64,000 bases of DNA from Hyphomicrobium sp. (lineage in GTDB: Bacteria > Pseudomonadota > Alphaproteobacteria > Rhizobiales > Hyphomicrobiaceae): contig JASBSU010000023.1 in assembly GCA_030148725.1 (NCBI GenBank), positions 34,691 through 98,690 of the forward strand, read 5' to 3'. The position numbers and the translations under genes were made by a program. Under the pieces are notes generated by a model that was given only the letters and a program-made list of their open reading frames with translations, made no database searches and was not told the DNA's origin. Of the stretch, positions 34,331-44,554 are shown one piece after another (within the stretch, counting starts at the first letter, position 1; each line of letters opens with the position of its first letter).

Positions 34331-36751
34331 ATGGGCGACGACTCCAAAAACAAAGACAAGGCGGCCGGCAAGGGTCTCTATCCGGTCCTGCCGCTGCGCG
34401 ACATCGTGGTGTTTCCATACATGATCGTGCCCCTGTTCGTAGGGCGCGATAAATCGATCAATGCGCTGGAAGAGGTGATGCGTTCGGACAAGCACATCCT
34501 GCTTGCCGCACAGAAGAACGCCGGCGACGACGATCCTGCGACCGACGCGATCTATCCCGTCGGCACGCTCGCATCCGTGCTGCAGCTCCTGAAGCTGCCC
34601 GACGGCACCGTGAAGGTGCTCGTCGAAGGCACCACGCGCGCCAAGATCCAGCGCTACACCGACAACCCGAATTACTTCGAGGCCGAGGTCGAGCCCGTTC
34701 CCGAGAGCGTTGGCGCCAAGGAAGAGATCGAAGCCCTGGCTCGCTCTGCGGTCGCGCAGTTCGAGAGCTACGTGAAGCTCAACAAGAAGATCTCGCCTGA
34801 GGTCCTCGGCAACGTTGCGCAGATCGAAGACTATTCGAAGCTCGCCGACACCATTGCCTCGCATCTCGCGATCAAGATCGCCGACAAGCAGGAGATCCTC
34901 GAGACCTCGACGATCTCCGAGCGTCTGGAGCGCGTCTACACGCTCATGGAGAGCGAAATCTCCGTGCTGCAGGTGGAGCGCAAGATCCGCTCGCGCGTGA
35001 AGCGCCAGATGGAGAAGACACAGCGCGAGTACTATCTCACCGAGCAGAGGAAGGCGATCCAGAAGGAGCTCGGCGACAACGACGAGCGCGACGACATCGC
35101 CGAGTTCGAAGAGAAGATCGAGAACACGAAGCTCTCCAAGGAAGCCCGCGACAAGGCGCTCGCCGAGCTCAAGAAGCTCAAGCAGATGAGCCCGATGTCG
35201 GCGGAAGCGACCGTCGTGCGCAACTATCTCGATTGGCTGCTTTCGATCCCGTGGGGCATCAAGGGCAAGGTCAAGAAGGATCTCGACGAAGCGCAGCAGA
35301 CGCTCGATGCCGAGCACTACGGCCTCGAGAAGGTCAAAGAGCGCATCCTCGAATACCTCGCGGTGCAGGCACGCACCAACAAGCTCAAAGGCCCGATTCT
35401 GTGCCTCGTCGGCCCGCCCGGCGTCGGCAAGACCTCGCTCGGCAAGTCGATCGCCAACGCGACCGGACGCGAGTTCGTGCGCATGAGCCTCGGCGGCGTA
35501 CGCGATGAGGCCGAGGTTCGTGGCCACCGCCGCACCTACATCGGCTCCATGCCCGGCAAAGTCATCCAGTCGATGCGCAAGGCAAAGCGGACCAACCCGC
35601 TTTTCCTGCTCGACGAGATCGACAAGATGGGCTCGGACTTCCGTGGCGATCCCGCTGCCGCGTTGCTCGAGGTTCTTGACCCTGAGCAGAACGGCACGTT
35701 CAACGACCATTACCTCGAGGTCGACTACGACCTTTCGAACGTGATGTTCGTGACGACCGCCAACACGCTCAACATTCCGCCGGCCCTCATGGACCGCATG
35801 GAGATCATTCGTCTTGCCGGTTACACCGAGGACGAAAAGATCGAGATCGCCAAGCGGCACTTGATCCCCGGACAGCGTCAGGCCCACGGCCTTGAGCAGG
35901 ACGAGTGGACGGTCGAGGACGGCGCGATGCTGGAACTCGTGCGTCGCTACACGCGCGAGGCGGGCGTTCGCTCGCTCGAGCGTGAGGTGGCCAAGCTCGC
36001 CCGTAAGGCGGTGAAGGAGATTCTGACTTCCTCCAAGAAGACGATCGTCGTCACCGCCGAGAACCTCGAATCCTACCTCGGCGTGCCGAAGTACCGGTAT
36101 GGCGAGGCCGAGCTCGAGGATCAGGTCGGCATCGTCACCGGTCTCGCGTGGACCGAGGTGGGCGGCGAGCTGCTGACCATCGAAGGCGTGATGATGCCCG
36201 GCAAGGGCAAGATGTCGGTCACCGGCAACCTGCGCGACGTGATGAAGGAGTCGATCCAGGCCGCTAACGCTTACGTGCGTTCGCGCTCGGTGGACTTCGG
36301 CATCCATCCGTCTCTGTTCGAGAAGAAGGACATCCACGTGCACGTGCCGGAAGGCGCGACGCCGAAGGATGGCCCGTCAGCGGGTGTCGCAATGGCCACC
36401 ACCATCGTCTCGGTGCTGACCGGCATTCCGGTGCGCAAGGACGTCGCCATGACCGGCGAAATCACCCTGCGCGGTCGCGTGCTGCCGATCGGCGGTCTGA
36501 AGGAGAAGCTGCTGGCGGCTCTGCGCGGCGGCATCAAGACCGTCATCATCCCCGAGGAGAACGTTAAGGACCTCTCGGAGATACCGGCAGAGATCAAGAA
36601 CAAGATCGACATCGTCCCGGTGGCTCGCGTCGACGACGTTCTGAAGACGGCTCTGGTGCGCCCCCCCGAGCGCCTGGTCTGGGACGAGGCGGCTGAGGCC
36701 GCTGCCGTCAAGGCCGAGGAAGGAAACGCCTCTCGCGTGACCGCTCATTGA
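34331..36751 (+). CDS. lon: ATP-dependent protease Lon (LonA)
   Basis: An 806-residue cytosolic AAA+ protease. It has an N-terminal substrate domain starting [16 protein letters not shown], a coiled-coil middle, Walker [10 protein letters not shown], Walker [11 protein letters not shown], and a C-terminal Ser-Lys protease domain with the catalytic serine in [11 protein letters not shown] and the lysine further on in [10 protein letters not shown]. It degrades misfolded and regulatory proteins. Full length, followed by two terminators. Confidence 0.98.
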   Translation: MGDDSKNKDKAAGKGLYPVLPLRDIVVFPYMIVPLFVGRDKSINALEEVMRSDKHILLAAQKNAGDDDPATDAIYPVGTLASVLQLLKLPDGTVKVLVEGTTRAKIQRYTDNPNYFEAEVEPVPESVGAKEEIEALARSAVAQFESYVKLNKKISPEVLGNVAQIEDYSKLADTIASHLAIKIADKQEILETSTISERLERVYTLMESEISVLQVERKIRSRVKRQMEKTQREYYLTEQRKAIQKELGDNDERDDIAEFEEKIENTKLSKEARDKALAELKKLKQMSPMSAEATVVRNYLDWLLSIPWGIKGKVKKDLDEAQQTLDAEHYGLEKVKERILEYLAVQARTNKLKGPILCLVGPPGVGKTSLGKSIANATGREFVRMSLGGVRDEAEVRGHRRTYIGSMPGKVIQSMRKAKRTNPLFLLDEIDKMGSDFRGDPAAALLEVLDPEQNGTFNDHYLEVDYDLSNVMFVTTANTLNIPPALMDRMEIIRLAGYTEDEKIEIAKRHLIPGQRQAHGLEQDEWTVEDGAMLELVRRYTREAGVRSLEREVAKLARKAVKEILTSSKKTIVVTAENLESYLGVPKYRYGEAELEDQVGIVTGLAWTEVGGELLTIEGVMMPGKGKMSVTGNLRDVMKESIQAANAYVRSRSVDFGIHPSLFEKKDIHVHVPEGATPKDGPSAGVAMATTIVSVLTGIPVRKDVAMTGEITLRGRVLPIGGLKEKLLAALRGGIKTVIIPEENVKDLSEIPAEIKNKIDIVPVARVDDVLKTALVRPPERLVWDEAAEAAAVKAEEGNASRVTAH

Positions 36752-36757
36752 GAGACA

Positions 36758-36794
36758 GCGCGACGCTCCCACCCGGGGCGTCGCGCAGTTTTTT
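36758..36794 (+). terminator. First terminator after lon
   Basis: GCGCGACGC (36758-36766) pairs with GCGTCGCGC (36778-36786) and is followed by a T run at 36789-36794. Confidence 0.9.
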
Positions 36795-36807
36795 ATGCAA
36801 CTTAAGT

Positions 36808-36840
36808 AACCTCGCGGCCACCAAACCGCGAGGTTTTTTG
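36808..36840 (+). terminator. Second, tandem terminator after lon
   Basis: AACCTCGCGG (36808-36817) pairs with CCGCGAGGTT (36826-36835) and runs into six Ts. Two intrinsic terminators within 90 bases shield hupB from lon transcription. Confidence 0.9.
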
Positions 36841-37030
36841 TTCTTGCTACGTGCGCGTCAAAAGCCCCATTTCCCCAGGTTTTTCGGGCAAAATCGCGCC
36901 TTTTACCCCTTGACGGGGCGGTGTATTGGGCGCTTGTCTCACGCACTGTTGCGGCTTTAGCAACACGCTGCGGTCGAGCCGCCGACTCCCCCCAGGTCGC
37001 AATTCTCCGAACCCAAAGGACGGACACGAT

Positions 37031-37303
37031 ATGAGCAAGAAAGATTTGATCGACGCCGTCGCGAAGGAAGCCGAGCTTACGAAGGACAAGGCCACCGTGG
37101 CCGTTGACGCCGTGCTCGAGCACATCCGCTCCGCGATGCGCGAGGGCCATGAGGTCCGCATCCCCGATTTCGGCACCTTCAAGGTTGCCAAGCGCAAGGC
37201 GCGCGAGGGCCGCAACCCTGCGACGGGCGCAACGATCAATATTCCGGCGTCGAAGGTGCCGAAGTTCAGCCCCTCGAAGGGCCTCAAGGACGCGCTGAAC
37301 TAA
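37031..37303 (+). CDS. hupB: DNA-binding protein HU
   Basis: A 90-residue histone-like protein that bends and compacts DNA. It shows the HU helical base (SKKDLIDAVAKEAELTK) and the beta arm GFxVxxRxxREGRNP in the form FGTFKVAKRKAREGRNPATG, including the DNA-intercalating proline region. The ATG at 37031 follows AAAGGACGG. Position after lon is conserved in many bacteria. Confidence 0.97.
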   Translation: MSKKDLIDAVAKEAELTKDKATVAVDAVLEHIRSAMREGHEVRIPDFGTFKVAKRKAREGRNPATGATINIPASKVPKFSPSKGLKDALN

Positions 37304-37325
37304 TCCAGCCTACCAGCCAGCAAAT

Positions 37326-37362
37326 GGCGCGCTGTCACCTTGTGCGGCGCGCCTTTTTATTT
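37326..37362 (+). terminator. Terminator of hupB
   Basis: GGCGCGC (37326-37332) pairs with GCGCGCC (37347-37353), followed by TTTTTATTTT. Confidence 0.88.
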
Positions 37363-37466
37363 TCTGCCGGTGCCCCAGCTTCTAACGGCACCGGATCTCG
37401 CAAGCGCCGGTTCGTAACGATCGATGCCTTGCAGGGTTCGCCGACGCCCGATATGGAGAGCGTCGC

Positions 37467-37541
<75 letters not shown>

Positions 37542-37706
37542 TTTCGCAATGCCAAGCTGTTGCCGTCAGGCGCGTCAACACCGCGCCGCAGCCAAGCGGC
37601 CGATCCGCTCCAGCGATCCACGCGCCGCAGCCTTGTGCGTCGGCGTTCCGATCCCAATGTCAACGCGGCCCTGACAAAAGGGCAGCGGGAAAACGGAGAC
37701 GGGCAA

Positions 37707-38225
37707 ATGACACTTTCAATGTACCAGGCTTCTGTGCCGGCCTTTCAGCGCACGCTGAAAGCTCTAGATGCGATCCTCGATAAAGCGGCGGCTAACGCGC
37801 AGGAGCGCAACTTCGACCCGGCGATCCTGGTATCGGCCCGCCTCGCCCCGGACATGTACCCGCTTGCCCGTCAGGTGCAGATGGCCAGCGATCACGCCAA
37901 GGGTTGCCCGGCGCGCCTCGCGGGCGTCGACGTCCCGAGCTTTGCGGACACCGAGAAGGACCTGCCGGAGCTCAAGGCGCGCATCGCCAAAACTCTGGAT
38001 TTCATCGGCACCCTGACGCCGGCTCAGATCGATGGGTCCGAGGATCGCCCGATTTCTCTTAACGCCGGCAAGCGCGTGCTTTCCTTCACGGGGCAGAATT
38101 ACCTCGTGTTTTTCGCCCTTCCCAACTTCTATTTTCACGTGACGACGGCCTACGCCATCCTGCGCCACAATGGCGTCCCGATCGGAAAGCTCGATTTTAT
38201 GGGCGCGGCCCAAGGGGCACCGTGA
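37707..38225 (+). CDS. DUF1993 family protein
   Basis: A 172-residue cytosolic protein of the DUF1993 family, a DinB-like helical bundle of unknown function. Typical segments are TLSMYQASVPAFQRTLKALDAILDKA at the start, RLAPDMYPLARQVQMASDHAKG in the middle and LPNFYFHVTTAYAILRHNGVPIGKLDFMG at the end. Conserved histidines in the last two segments could bind a metal as in DinB proteins (inference). The ATG at 37707 follows GGAGACGGG. Confidence 0.88.
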   Translation: MTLSMYQASVPAFQRTLKALDAILDKAAANAQERNFDPAILVSARLAPDMYPLARQVQMASDHAKGCPARLAGVDVPSFADTEKDLPELKARIAKTLDFIGTLTPAQIDGSEDRPISLNAGKRVLSFTGQNYLVFFALPNFYFHVTTAYAILRHNGVPIGKLDFMGAAQGAP

Positions 38226-38316
38226 ATTGTCGCGGGAGTTCCTTGACTTCCATCGGCGAGACACGTAGATCATCGCCACGTGGCAAGCGCGTCCCTCGGG
38301 GCGCGCATTTTTGACT

Positions 38317-38393
<77 letters not shown>

Positions 38394-38530
38394 CTATCTT
38401 TCATTCGACATCGCCGCACCTTGAAGCTGGCCGCAGCAATGCGGATCTGCTGCCTGGGCCGCGTTGTGCCCAATCGCCGCCGCCGATGCTCCGGCGGCCG
38501 ACTTACGTCACTCAAATCCGGAGACGTGAC

Positions 38531-38890
38531 ATGACCGACGTGCAAGCGGCAGCCGAGCGCTGGGATGAAGCCTTCAACAGTGGCGACACCGCTAAACTGG
38601 CAAGCTTCTACGCGTCCGATGCGCGGGTGATCCCCGCCGGCGGTGCAGCGGTCTTTGGCGCGGAGGCCATCGGAAAATTCTTCGCCGACCTCATCGCCAA
38701 GGGTTTCCGCGGCCATCAGATCAGCGTCGAGCACGTCGCCGAGAAGGGCCCCATCGCCATTGCCAGCGGCAAGTGGCAGCTGTCGGGCCCTGGCGAGGCC
38801 GGCGCGACGGCGCAATACGGCGGCAACTGGGTGAACATCCTGGAGCGCACGCCGAGCGGCTGGCGCGTTCTGCTTCATACCTGGAATTGA
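38531..38890 (+). CDS. SnoaL/DUF4440-like (NTF2-fold) protein
   Basis: A 119-residue NTF2-fold protein resembling the SgcJ/DUF4440 group: AAERWDEAFNSGDTAKLASFYASDARVIPAGG at the start and GNWVNILERTPSGWRVLLHTWN at the end. Members bind small ligands or act as minor isomerases or hydrolases; the substrate is unknown. The ATG at 38531 follows GGAGACGTGAC. It stands alone before the nuo operon. Confidence 0.83.
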   Translation: MTDVQAAAERWDEAFNSGDTAKLASFYASDARVIPAGGAAVFGAEAIGKFFADLIAKGFRGHQISVEHVAEKGPIAIASGKWQLSGPGEAGATAQYGGNWVNILERTPSGWRVLLHTWN

Positions 38891-39028
38891 CCCGAACGTG
38901 CGGTCCAGGCTGGGCAACATCAACGGTGCGGTTGCGCGGGCCCGGCGCCTGCGTTAACACCTGAACGTCGCTGTTGCGCTGCAATAGCCGCGTGGCGACG
39001 GATGGCCTCCAGCCTCTCAAGGCACCCT

Positions 39029-39394
39029 ATGGATCAGCTCTTCTACGATTACCTGCCGATCGCCATCTTCATCGGAGTGGCGCTGTTCATCGCGCTTGCC
39101 CTGATGGCGGTGCCGTTCCTCATCGCGGTCAACAATCCCGACCCCGAGAAAGTGTCGGCGTACGAGTGCGGCTTCAACGCCTTCGATGACGCGCGCATGA
39201 AGTTCGATGTGCGCTTCTACCTCGTCGCCATTCTCTTCATCATATTCGACCTCGAGGTCGCGTTCCTGTTTCCCTGGGCCGTGGCATTCGGCGACATCGG
39301 CCTTTTCGGCTTCTGGGCGATGATGGTCTTCCTCGGCGTCCTGACGATTGGCTTCATCTACGAGTGGCGCAAGGGAGCGCTGGAATGGGATTGA
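39029..39394 (+). CDS. nuoA: NADH-quinone oxidoreductase subunit A
   Basis: A 121-residue inner-membrane subunit of complex I with three helices, and the family segment [44 protein letters not shown]. The ATG at 39029 gives the usual rhizobial length; an upstream ATG at 39002 would add nine residues. The gene opens the nuo operon and overlaps nuoB by ten bases. Confidence 0.97.
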   Translation: MDQLFYDYLPIAIFIGVALFIALALMAVPFLIAVNNPDPEKVSAYECGFNAFDDARMKFDVRFYLVAILFIIFDLEVAFLFPWAVAFGDIGLFGFWAMMVFLGVLTIGFIYEWRKGALEWD

Positions 39395-39942
39395 TCACCC
39401 CGACCAAGGCTGAGCTCGAAGGCTCGGGCGGCTTTCTCGTGAAGCCGGGCGACGAGGGCTTCACGCAGATTTCCTCCAAGCTCGCCGACAAAGGCTTCCT
39501 CGTCACGACGACCGACGACCTCATCAACTGGGCGCGCACCGGCTCGCTCATGTGGATGACGTTCGGCCTGGCGTGCTGCGCCGTCGAGATGATGCAGGCT
39601 TCGATGCCGCGTTACGACGTCGAGCGCTTCGGATTCGCGCCGCGCGCCTCGCCGCGCCAGTCGGACGTGATGATCGTCGCCGGCACGCTCACCAACAAGA
39701 TGGCCCCCGCGCTCCGCAAGGTCTACGACCAGATGCCCGAGCCGCGTTACGTCATCTCGATGGGCAGCTGCGCCAACGGCGGCGGGTACTACCATTATTC
39801 CTACGCAGTCGTGCGCGGGTGCGACCGCATCGTCCCGGTCGACGTCTACGTGCCGGGCTGCCCGCCGACGGCCGAAGCGCTGGTCTATGGCATCCTTCTC
39901 TTGCAGCGTAAGATCCGCCGCACCGGAACGATTGAGCGCTAG
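39385..39942 (+). CDS. nuoB: NADH-quinone oxidoreductase subunit B
   Basis: A 185-residue peripheral-arm subunit holding the terminal N2 4Fe-4S cluster. Ligands are the adjacent C64-C65 (GLACCAVE), C129 ([12 protein letters not shown]) and C159 (VPGCPPTAE). It sits at the quinone site with NuoD. The ATG at 39385 follows AAGGGAG. Confidence 0.98.
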   Translation: MGLITPTKAELEGSGGFLVKPGDEGFTQISSKLADKGFLVTTTDDLINWARTGSLMWMTFGLACCAVEMMQASMPRYDVERFGFAPRASPRQSDVMIVAGTLTNKMAPALRKVYDQMPEPRYVISMGSCANGGGYYHYSYAVVRGCDRIVPVDVYVPGCPPTAEALVYGILLLQRKIRRTGTIER

Positions 39943-39959
39943 CGACGCGGAGGCGCCTC

Positions 39960-40370
39960 ATGCGAATTTCGAAACGCGTCGCTTTCCTTGGCCTATTGGC
40001 GGCCATGTCCCTGCAGGGCGCTGCCACAGCGCGTGCCGCCGATATTCCGAGCATGGTTGGCACCTGGAGCGGTAAGACCGACAGCATCGGCGACGCCTTC
40101 GGCCTGCGCACGCGTGACCGCACCGTGCATATCACCGAGCAGACGGACCGCCGTTTCCGCGGCTACTTCGACTACGAAGGCGGCCACAAGGACTTCTTCG
40201 GTATCGTTTTTCCCGATAACGTGTCCTTCGCCTGGACCTCCACCGCGAGCAAAGGCTCGGTGCAAGGCCGGATCCTGGCGCCCGACCACATCGCAGCCTG
40301 CTACATCGAGGGCGGGCCTGACGCGACGGCCGGCTGCTCTGACCTGACCCGCACCGACAAGAAGCCCTGA
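39960..40370 (+). CDS. Hypothetical secreted protein inserted between nuoB and nuoC
   Basis: Not recognised. The 136-residue product has a clear signal peptide ([20 protein letters not shown], cleavage likely near ARAADI), then a beta-rich domain with [29 protein letters not shown] and two cysteines (CYIEGG, GCSD) that may form a disulfide. It should be periplasmic. It lies 17 bases after nuoB and 31 before nuoC, so it is surely co-transcribed with complex I. Confidence 0.78.
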   Translation: MRISKRVAFLGLLAAMSLQGAATARAADIPSMVGTWSGKTDSIGDAFGLRTRDRTVHITEQTDRRFRGYFDYEGGHKDFFGIVFPDNVSFAWTSTASKGSVQGRILAPDHIAACYIEGGPDATAGCSDLTRTDKKP

Positions 40371-40401
40371 CGCAAGAGCAACGCGAAGGCACGAACCCAA
40401 C

Positions 40402-41019
40402 ATGGCCGAGAAGCTCCAGCAACTCGAAGCGTACTGCAAGGCGGGTCTCGGCGACAGCGCCACCGGCGCCGCGATAGCGTTCGGCGAGCTGACGCTCGTT
40501 GTCGCGCGCGATAAAATCGTCGACGTGCTGACGTTCCTGCGTGACGACCCTGGCTGCCTGTTCGAGGTTCCGATCGACATCTGCGGCGTCGACTATCCGG
40601 CCCGCAAGGAACGCTTCGACGTCGTCTATCACCTGCTCTCGCCGCGCCTCAACCAGCGCATCCGCGTGAAGCTGACGACCGACGAGGTGACACCGGTCCC
40701 GAGCGTCATCAGCGTGTTCCCGGCTGCAAACTGGTTCGAGCGCGAAGCCTACGACATGTACGGCATTCTCTTCTCGGGCCATCCGGATCTGCGCCGCCTG
40801 CTGACGGACTACGGCTTCCAGGGGCATCCGCTGCGCAAGGACTTCCCCCTCACGGGCTATGTCGAGGTCCGCTACGACGAGGCGCAAAAGCGCGTCGTGT
40901 ACGAGCCCGTGGAACTGGCCCAGGAATTTCGCGCCTTCGACTTCGAGTCGCCGTGGGAGGGCACCCGCTACGTGCTGCCGGGCGACGAAAAGGCCACCGG
41001 TCCCGCCGGCACGGCATGA
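40402..41019 (+). CDS. nuoC: NADH-quinone oxidoreductase subunit C
   Basis: A 205-residue peripheral-arm subunit (30-kDa subunit). It has the family signature [21 protein letters not shown], the segment [34 protein letters not shown] and the C-terminal [11 protein letters not shown]. It is separate from nuoD, not fused as in E. coli. Confidence 0.97.
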   Translation: MAEKLQQLEAYCKAGLGDSATGAAIAFGELTLVVARDKIVDVLTFLRDDPGCLFEVPIDICGVDYPARKERFDVVYHLLSPRLNQRIRVKLTTDEVTPVPSVISVFPAANWFEREAYDMYGILFSGHPDLRRLLTDYGFQGHPLRKDFPLTGYVEVRYDEAQKRVVYEPVELAQEFRAFDFESPWEGTRYVLPGDEKATGPAGTA

Positions 41020-41041
41020 CCCTCGCGCGATGAGGTGATCC

Positions 41042-41440
41042 GTGGCACGCCCAGGCTCAGACAATCTGCCCTCTGACAACGTGCCTTCTGACATCGTGCC
41101 GCTTGCTATCGCCGTCGTCGCTGGCGTGCTGAGCTGGGACCTCGTGCGTCTGCTCGGTGTCCATAGGGAAGCCTGGGATGATCCCCTCTACTGGATGGTC
41201 GGACTGCCGCTGATGATTGCAGCCGCGCTTATGTTGGGGCTGGGCTTTCCCGAGCATCCCTGGCGCTGGGCGCTTTCTATTGTCGGCGCGCAGGCCATCT
41301 GGGCGACGTTCCTCTCATTCGCCGCCGAAGGAACCCAGAGCCTGCTGCCGCTCGGCCTCGTCACTTTCGCCCTCATTTCCCTGCCGTGTCTCGCTGCCGC
41401 CTATGCCGGGCAATGGCTGCGTCACCGGCTGCCGGAGTAG
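41042..41440 (+). CDS. Hypothetical membrane protein in the nuo operon
   Basis: Not recognised. The 132-residue product starts at a GTG with GAGGTGATCC upstream. Its N-terminus has a short repeat (SDNLP, SDNVP, SDIVP), visible in the DNA as near-identical units, then four hydrophobic segments. It is the first of four non-nuo genes between nuoC and nuoD. Confidence 0.68.
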   Translation: MARPGSDNLPSDNVPSDIVPLAIAVVAGVLSWDLVRLLGVHREAWDDPLYWMVGLPLMIAAALMLGLGFPEHPWRWALSIVGAQAIWATFLSFAAEGTQSLLPLGLVTFALISLPCLAAAYAGQWLRHRLPE

Positions 41441-41444
41441 CGCC

Positions 41445-41873
41445 GTGCCCATCACCGAAGAGCGTATGGAAGCGATACTTGCCAACGCCGAGCTCGTCGT
41501 GCGGGAGCTTGCCCACGCAAGCGGCCAGGACTTCGACTACGGCGCCGCCAGCGTTGCCTGGGTGGAGGGCTTCATCGAGCGCCAGCGCAGCGAATTTCCC
41601 GACAATGCTGTCGGCCTCGTCGGCGTTCTCGGCTGCTACCTGGGCGAGGCGATCATCACCGCCGTGCCGGGCGCCGACTGGTCCGAGGACGAGAACGGCG
41701 CGCTGGTTGTGCTGTTCGCCAATGGCGATAGCGCCTACCCGTTCAACAAGGTCGAAAAGCAGATCGTTGAGGGACTGCAGAACGGCGAATCCATCCTCAG
41801 CTTCTATAATGTCTGCGTGGGCTACGTGGCCGCAGGGAAGTTGAGCGAAGTCGACCAAGAGGGGGCGCCATGA
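41445..41873 (+). CDS. Hypothetical soluble protein in the nuo operon
   Basis: Not assigned to a known function. A 142-residue acidic protein with a helical N-terminus (EERMEAILANAELVVRELAHASG) and a mixed core (GVLGCYLGEAIITAVPGADWSEDENGALVVLF, then YPFNKVEKQIVEGLQNGESILSFYNVC) resembling small bacterial SUKH- or DUF-type domains of unknown role. The GTG start at 41445 follows GGAG by eight bases; an ATG at 41466 is the alternative. Its end overlaps the thioesterase ATG. Confidence 0.68.
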   Translation: MPITEERMEAILANAELVVRELAHASGQDFDYGAASVAWVEGFIERQRSEFPDNAVGLVGVLGCYLGEAIITAVPGADWSEDENGALVVLFANGDSAYPFNKVEKQIVEGLQNGESILSFYNVCVGYVAAGKLSEVDQEGAP

Positions 41874-42322
41874 AGGACACCCTCAAACCGGGAGACAAGG
41901 CCGAGTTCTCGTTTCGCATACCGGCCGAGAAGACCGTGCCGCACCTTTACCCCGAGGCTCCTGAATTTCGCGAGATGCCGACAGTGTTCGCCACCGGCTT
42001 CATGGTTGGCCTGATGGAATGGACCTGTCTCAAGGTGCTGGCGCCGCATCTCGACGAGGGTGAAGGCAGCCTCGGCGTCCACATCGACGTTTCCCACTCG
42101 GCAGCGACAGTCCCCGGCCAGACCGTAACGGTCCAAGCAGAGTGCACGGGCGTCAGCGGTCGCCGTGTCACCTTCCACGTCAAGGCGCACGACGGCATCG
42201 ACGTGATCGGCGAAGGCCGTCACGACCGCATGATCGTGCCCTGGGCCCGCTTCGTCGCGCGCGTCAACGAGAAGGCAAAGCTGGCCCGCGCAGAAGCGAT
42301 CAACCATCGGTTGGGAGGGTGA
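41870..42322 (+). CDS. FlK-like hot-dog thioesterase in the nuo operon
   Basis: A 150-residue hot-dog thioesterase of the fluoroacetyl-CoA thioesterase (FlK)-like family. The FlK catalytic residues Thr42, Glu50 and His76 appear at the same numbers here: T42 in FATGFMVG, E50 in LMEWTC, H76 in DVSHSAAT. Most family members act on ordinary small acyl-CoAs, so fluoroacetate is not implied. It overlaps the previous gene (ATGA) and is followed directly by the GFA gene. Confidence 0.83.
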   Translation: MKDTLKPGDKAEFSFRIPAEKTVPHLYPEAPEFREMPTVFATGFMVGLMEWTCLKVLAPHLDEGEGSLGVHIDVSHSAATVPGQTVTVQAECTGVSGRRVTFHVKAHDGIDVIGEGRHDRMIVPWARFVARVNEKAKLARAEAINHRLGG

Positions 42323-42323
42323 T

Positions 42324-42755
42324 GTGAGCGTCGACGTGACCGGCCGCTGTCTCTGTGGAGCTGTCGCCTTCCGTGCCAAGGCGGCAACGCACGATGTCAG
42401 CGTCTGCCATTGCGGGATGTGCCGCCGCTGGACCGGCGGCCCGCTCATGTACATCGACGTCGAAGGCACGCCGTCCTTCGCCGGCCGCGACGCGATTGGC
42501 ATTTATCGCTCATCCGATACCGGCGAGCGCGGCTTCTGCAAGAACTGCGGCTCGGTTCTGTTCTGGAAGGTGGCCGGCGCTGAGCGCTACGCCCTGACGG
42601 CCGGCTCTCTGGACGCGGCAGAAGGGCTCACCTTCACCAAAGAAATCTTCATCGAGGACAAGCCCCCGTTCTACGATTTTGCCAACGCCACCGAGAAACT
42701 CTATGGCTCGGACGCGATGGCGGTCTATACGGGGACCGGCGACGAACCCAAGTGA
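42324..42755 (+). CDS. GFA-family zinc protein
   Basis: A 143-residue protein of the glutathione-dependent formaldehyde-activating (GFA) family. The zinc ligands stand in the usual order: C9, C11 (CLCG), then C28, C30, C33 (CHCGMC) and FCKNCGS later. The start is GTG, one base after the thioesterase stop. The family is broad; formaldehyde chemistry would suit a methylotroph but is not shown. Confidence 0.88.
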   Translation: MSVDVTGRCLCGAVAFRAKAATHDVSVCHCGMCRRWTGGPLMYIDVEGTPSFAGRDAIGIYRSSDTGERGFCKNCGSVLFWKVAGAERYALTAGSLDAAEGLTFTKEIFIEDKPPFYDFANATEKLYGSDAMAVYTGTGDEPK

Positions 42756-42764
42756 GATAGCGGA

Positions 42765-43955
42765 ATGGCCGAGACAGACATTCGTCAGTTCAACATCAAC
42801 TTCGGCCCGCAGCATCCGGCTGCCCACGGCGTGCTCCGCCTGGTGCTGGAGCTGGACGGCGAGGTGGTCGAACGGGTCGATCCGCATATCGGGCTGCTGC
42901 ACCGTGGCACCGAGAAGCTCATCGAGCACAAGACGTACCTGCAGGCCATCGGCTACTTCGACCGCCTCGACTACGTCGCGCCGATGAACCAGGAGCACGC
43001 GTTCTGCCTCGCGGCCGAGAAGCTTCTCGGCCTGCAAGTGCCGCGCCGCGCCCAGCTCATCCGCGTCCTATATTCCGAGATCGGCCGGCTGCTGTCGCAT
43101 CTCCTCAACGTGACGACGCAGGCTATGGACGTGGGCGCGCTGACCCCGCCGCTGTGGGGTTTCGAGGAGCGCGAGAAGCTCATGGTCTTCTATGAGCGCG
43201 CTTCGGGAAGCCGCATGCACGCCAAGTATTTCCGCGTCGGCGGCGTGCATCAGGATCTGCCGCCGGATCTGATCGACGATATCGCGGACTTCTGCGTGAC
43301 GCACCCGAAGGTGCTCGACGACATCGAGACGCTGCTCACCGGCAACCGCATCTTCAAGCAGCGCAACGTCGACATTGGCGTCGTCAGCCTGAAGGAATGT
43401 TTCGAGTGGGGCTTCTCCGGCGTCATGGTGCGCGGCTCCGGCGCTGCCTGGGACTTGCGCAAGGCGCAGCCCTACGAGTGCTACTCGGAGCTCGATTTCG
43501 ACATCCCGATCGGCAAGAACGGCGACTGTTACGACCGCTATCTCGTGCGCATGCAGGAGATGCGCGAGTCGGTGAGGATCATGCAGCAGTGTTGCGACAA
43601 GCTCCGCGCGCCGGAAGGGCAGGGGCCGGTCAACGCCGACGACAAGAAGGTCGTGCCGCCGCGCCGTGGCGAGATGAAGCGCTCGATGGAAGCGCTGATC
43701 CATCACTTCAAGCTGTACACCGAGGGCTTCCACGTCCCGCCCGGCGAAGTGTACGCCTGCGTGGAAGCGCCCAAGGGTGAGTTCGGCGTCTATCTCGTGG
43801 CCGACGGCTCCAACAAGCCGTACCGCTGCAAGATCCGCGCGCCGGGCTTCCCGCATCTGCAGGCCATGGACTACATGAACCGCGGCCACATGCTGGCCGA
43901 CGTCTCGGCCATTCTCGGCTCCCTCGACATCGTCTTCGGCGAAATCGACCGATAG
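42765..43955 (+). CDS. nuoD: NADH-quinone oxidoreductase subunit D
   Basis: A 396-residue peripheral-arm subunit (49-kDa type) forming the quinone pocket with NuoB. Seen are [15 protein letters not shown] at the N-terminus (with quinone-site His), [12 protein letters not shown], and the C-terminal DIVFGEIDR. It is full length and not fused to NuoC. Confidence 0.98.
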   Translation: MAETDIRQFNINFGPQHPAAHGVLRLVLELDGEVVERVDPHIGLLHRGTEKLIEHKTYLQAIGYFDRLDYVAPMNQEHAFCLAAEKLLGLQVPRRAQLIRVLYSEIGRLLSHLLNVTTQAMDVGALTPPLWGFEEREKLMVFYERASGSRMHAKYFRVGGVHQDLPPDLIDDIADFCVTHPKVLDDIETLLTGNRIFKQRNVDIGVVSLKECFEWGFSGVMVRGSGAAWDLRKAQPYECYSELDFDIPIGKNGDCYDRYLVRMQEMRESVRIMQQCCDKLRAPEGQGPVNADDKKVVPPRRGEMKRSMEALIHHFKLYTEGFHVPPGEVYACVEAPKGEFGVYLVADGSNKPYRCKIRAPGFPHLQAMDYMNRGHMLADVSAILGSLDIVFGEIDR

Positions 43956-44030
43956 GCGGCCCTGGGTCGCTCCCGCGGGGGCAAAACCTGAACGATGCTC
44001 TGAAGTTCCGCGCTGAAGCCGGGTGACTCC

Positions 44031-44384
44031 ATGCCGATCGACATCTTGTTCTTCCTTGCCATCGGCGCCATCGGCTGGGGTCTGTCGTTGGCCTTCTATC
44101 GGCCGGTCGCGCGCATCGCAGGCTGGCCGCTCGGAACCGCGCAGGCGCAGTTGCCCGCACTGACACTGCTGGTCGCACTCGCGTCGATCGCCGCCGGGCT
44201 GGCGCTGGTGGTTGCGCGCGGGCCACTGAACGGTGGAATTGTAATCCTGATCTTTGCGGTCGGACTTGCCGTGTTCTGGAGCGGCTTTCTGCGCGTTGGA
44301 GCGCAATCGGCTCTGCTGCTCGCGCCACTCAGCACGTTTGCCCTGCTTGGCACTTGGACCGCCGCGGTATCTGGCTACATTTGA
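44031..44384 (+). CDS. Hypothetical membrane protein between nuoD and nuoE
   Basis: Not recognised. The 117-residue product is almost entirely hydrophobic, with about four helices (ILFFLAIGAIGWGLSLAFY, then LTLLVALASIAAGLALVVA and two more). It lies 75 bases after nuoD and about 170 before nuoE. No metal or cofactor motif is visible. Confidence 0.65.
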   Translation: MPIDILFFLAIGAIGWGLSLAFYRPVARIAGWPLGTAQAQLPALTLLVALASIAAGLALVVARGPLNGGIVILIFAVGLAVFWSGFLRVGAQSALLLAPLSTFALLGTWTAAVSGYI

Positions 44385-44554
44385 GTTGACGTCAATCAAG
44401 GTGCGCCCGCGCGCACGCTTGCTTTGCGTGCCTGTTAGACGTAGTGAACGAGTGATTGTGCGCTGCGACAACATCAGCTTAAGTGCGGGCTGAGCAGAGC
44501 CGATCCGGGCCATCCAGCCAACGCGCCCGCAGTGCTCCCCGAGAGGTTCCAGCC
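44385..44554 (+). promoter_or_regulatory. nuoD-nuoE spacer with TTGACGTCAA palindrome
   Basis: A perfect 10-bp palindrome TTGACGTCAA lies at 44386-44395, directly after the stop of the membrane-protein gene, with TTGA and TCAA flanks. A small GCACGC/GCGTGC hairpin follows around 44415-44435. The spacer is unusually long for this operon and could hold an internal promoter or operator. No gene is seen in it. Confidence 0.35.

Noticed and set aside
33995..36343. A long minus-strand open frame opposite lon
   Set aside because: lon is certain on the plus strand from its motifs. The opposite frame has a His/Arg/Leu composition typical of antisense reading.
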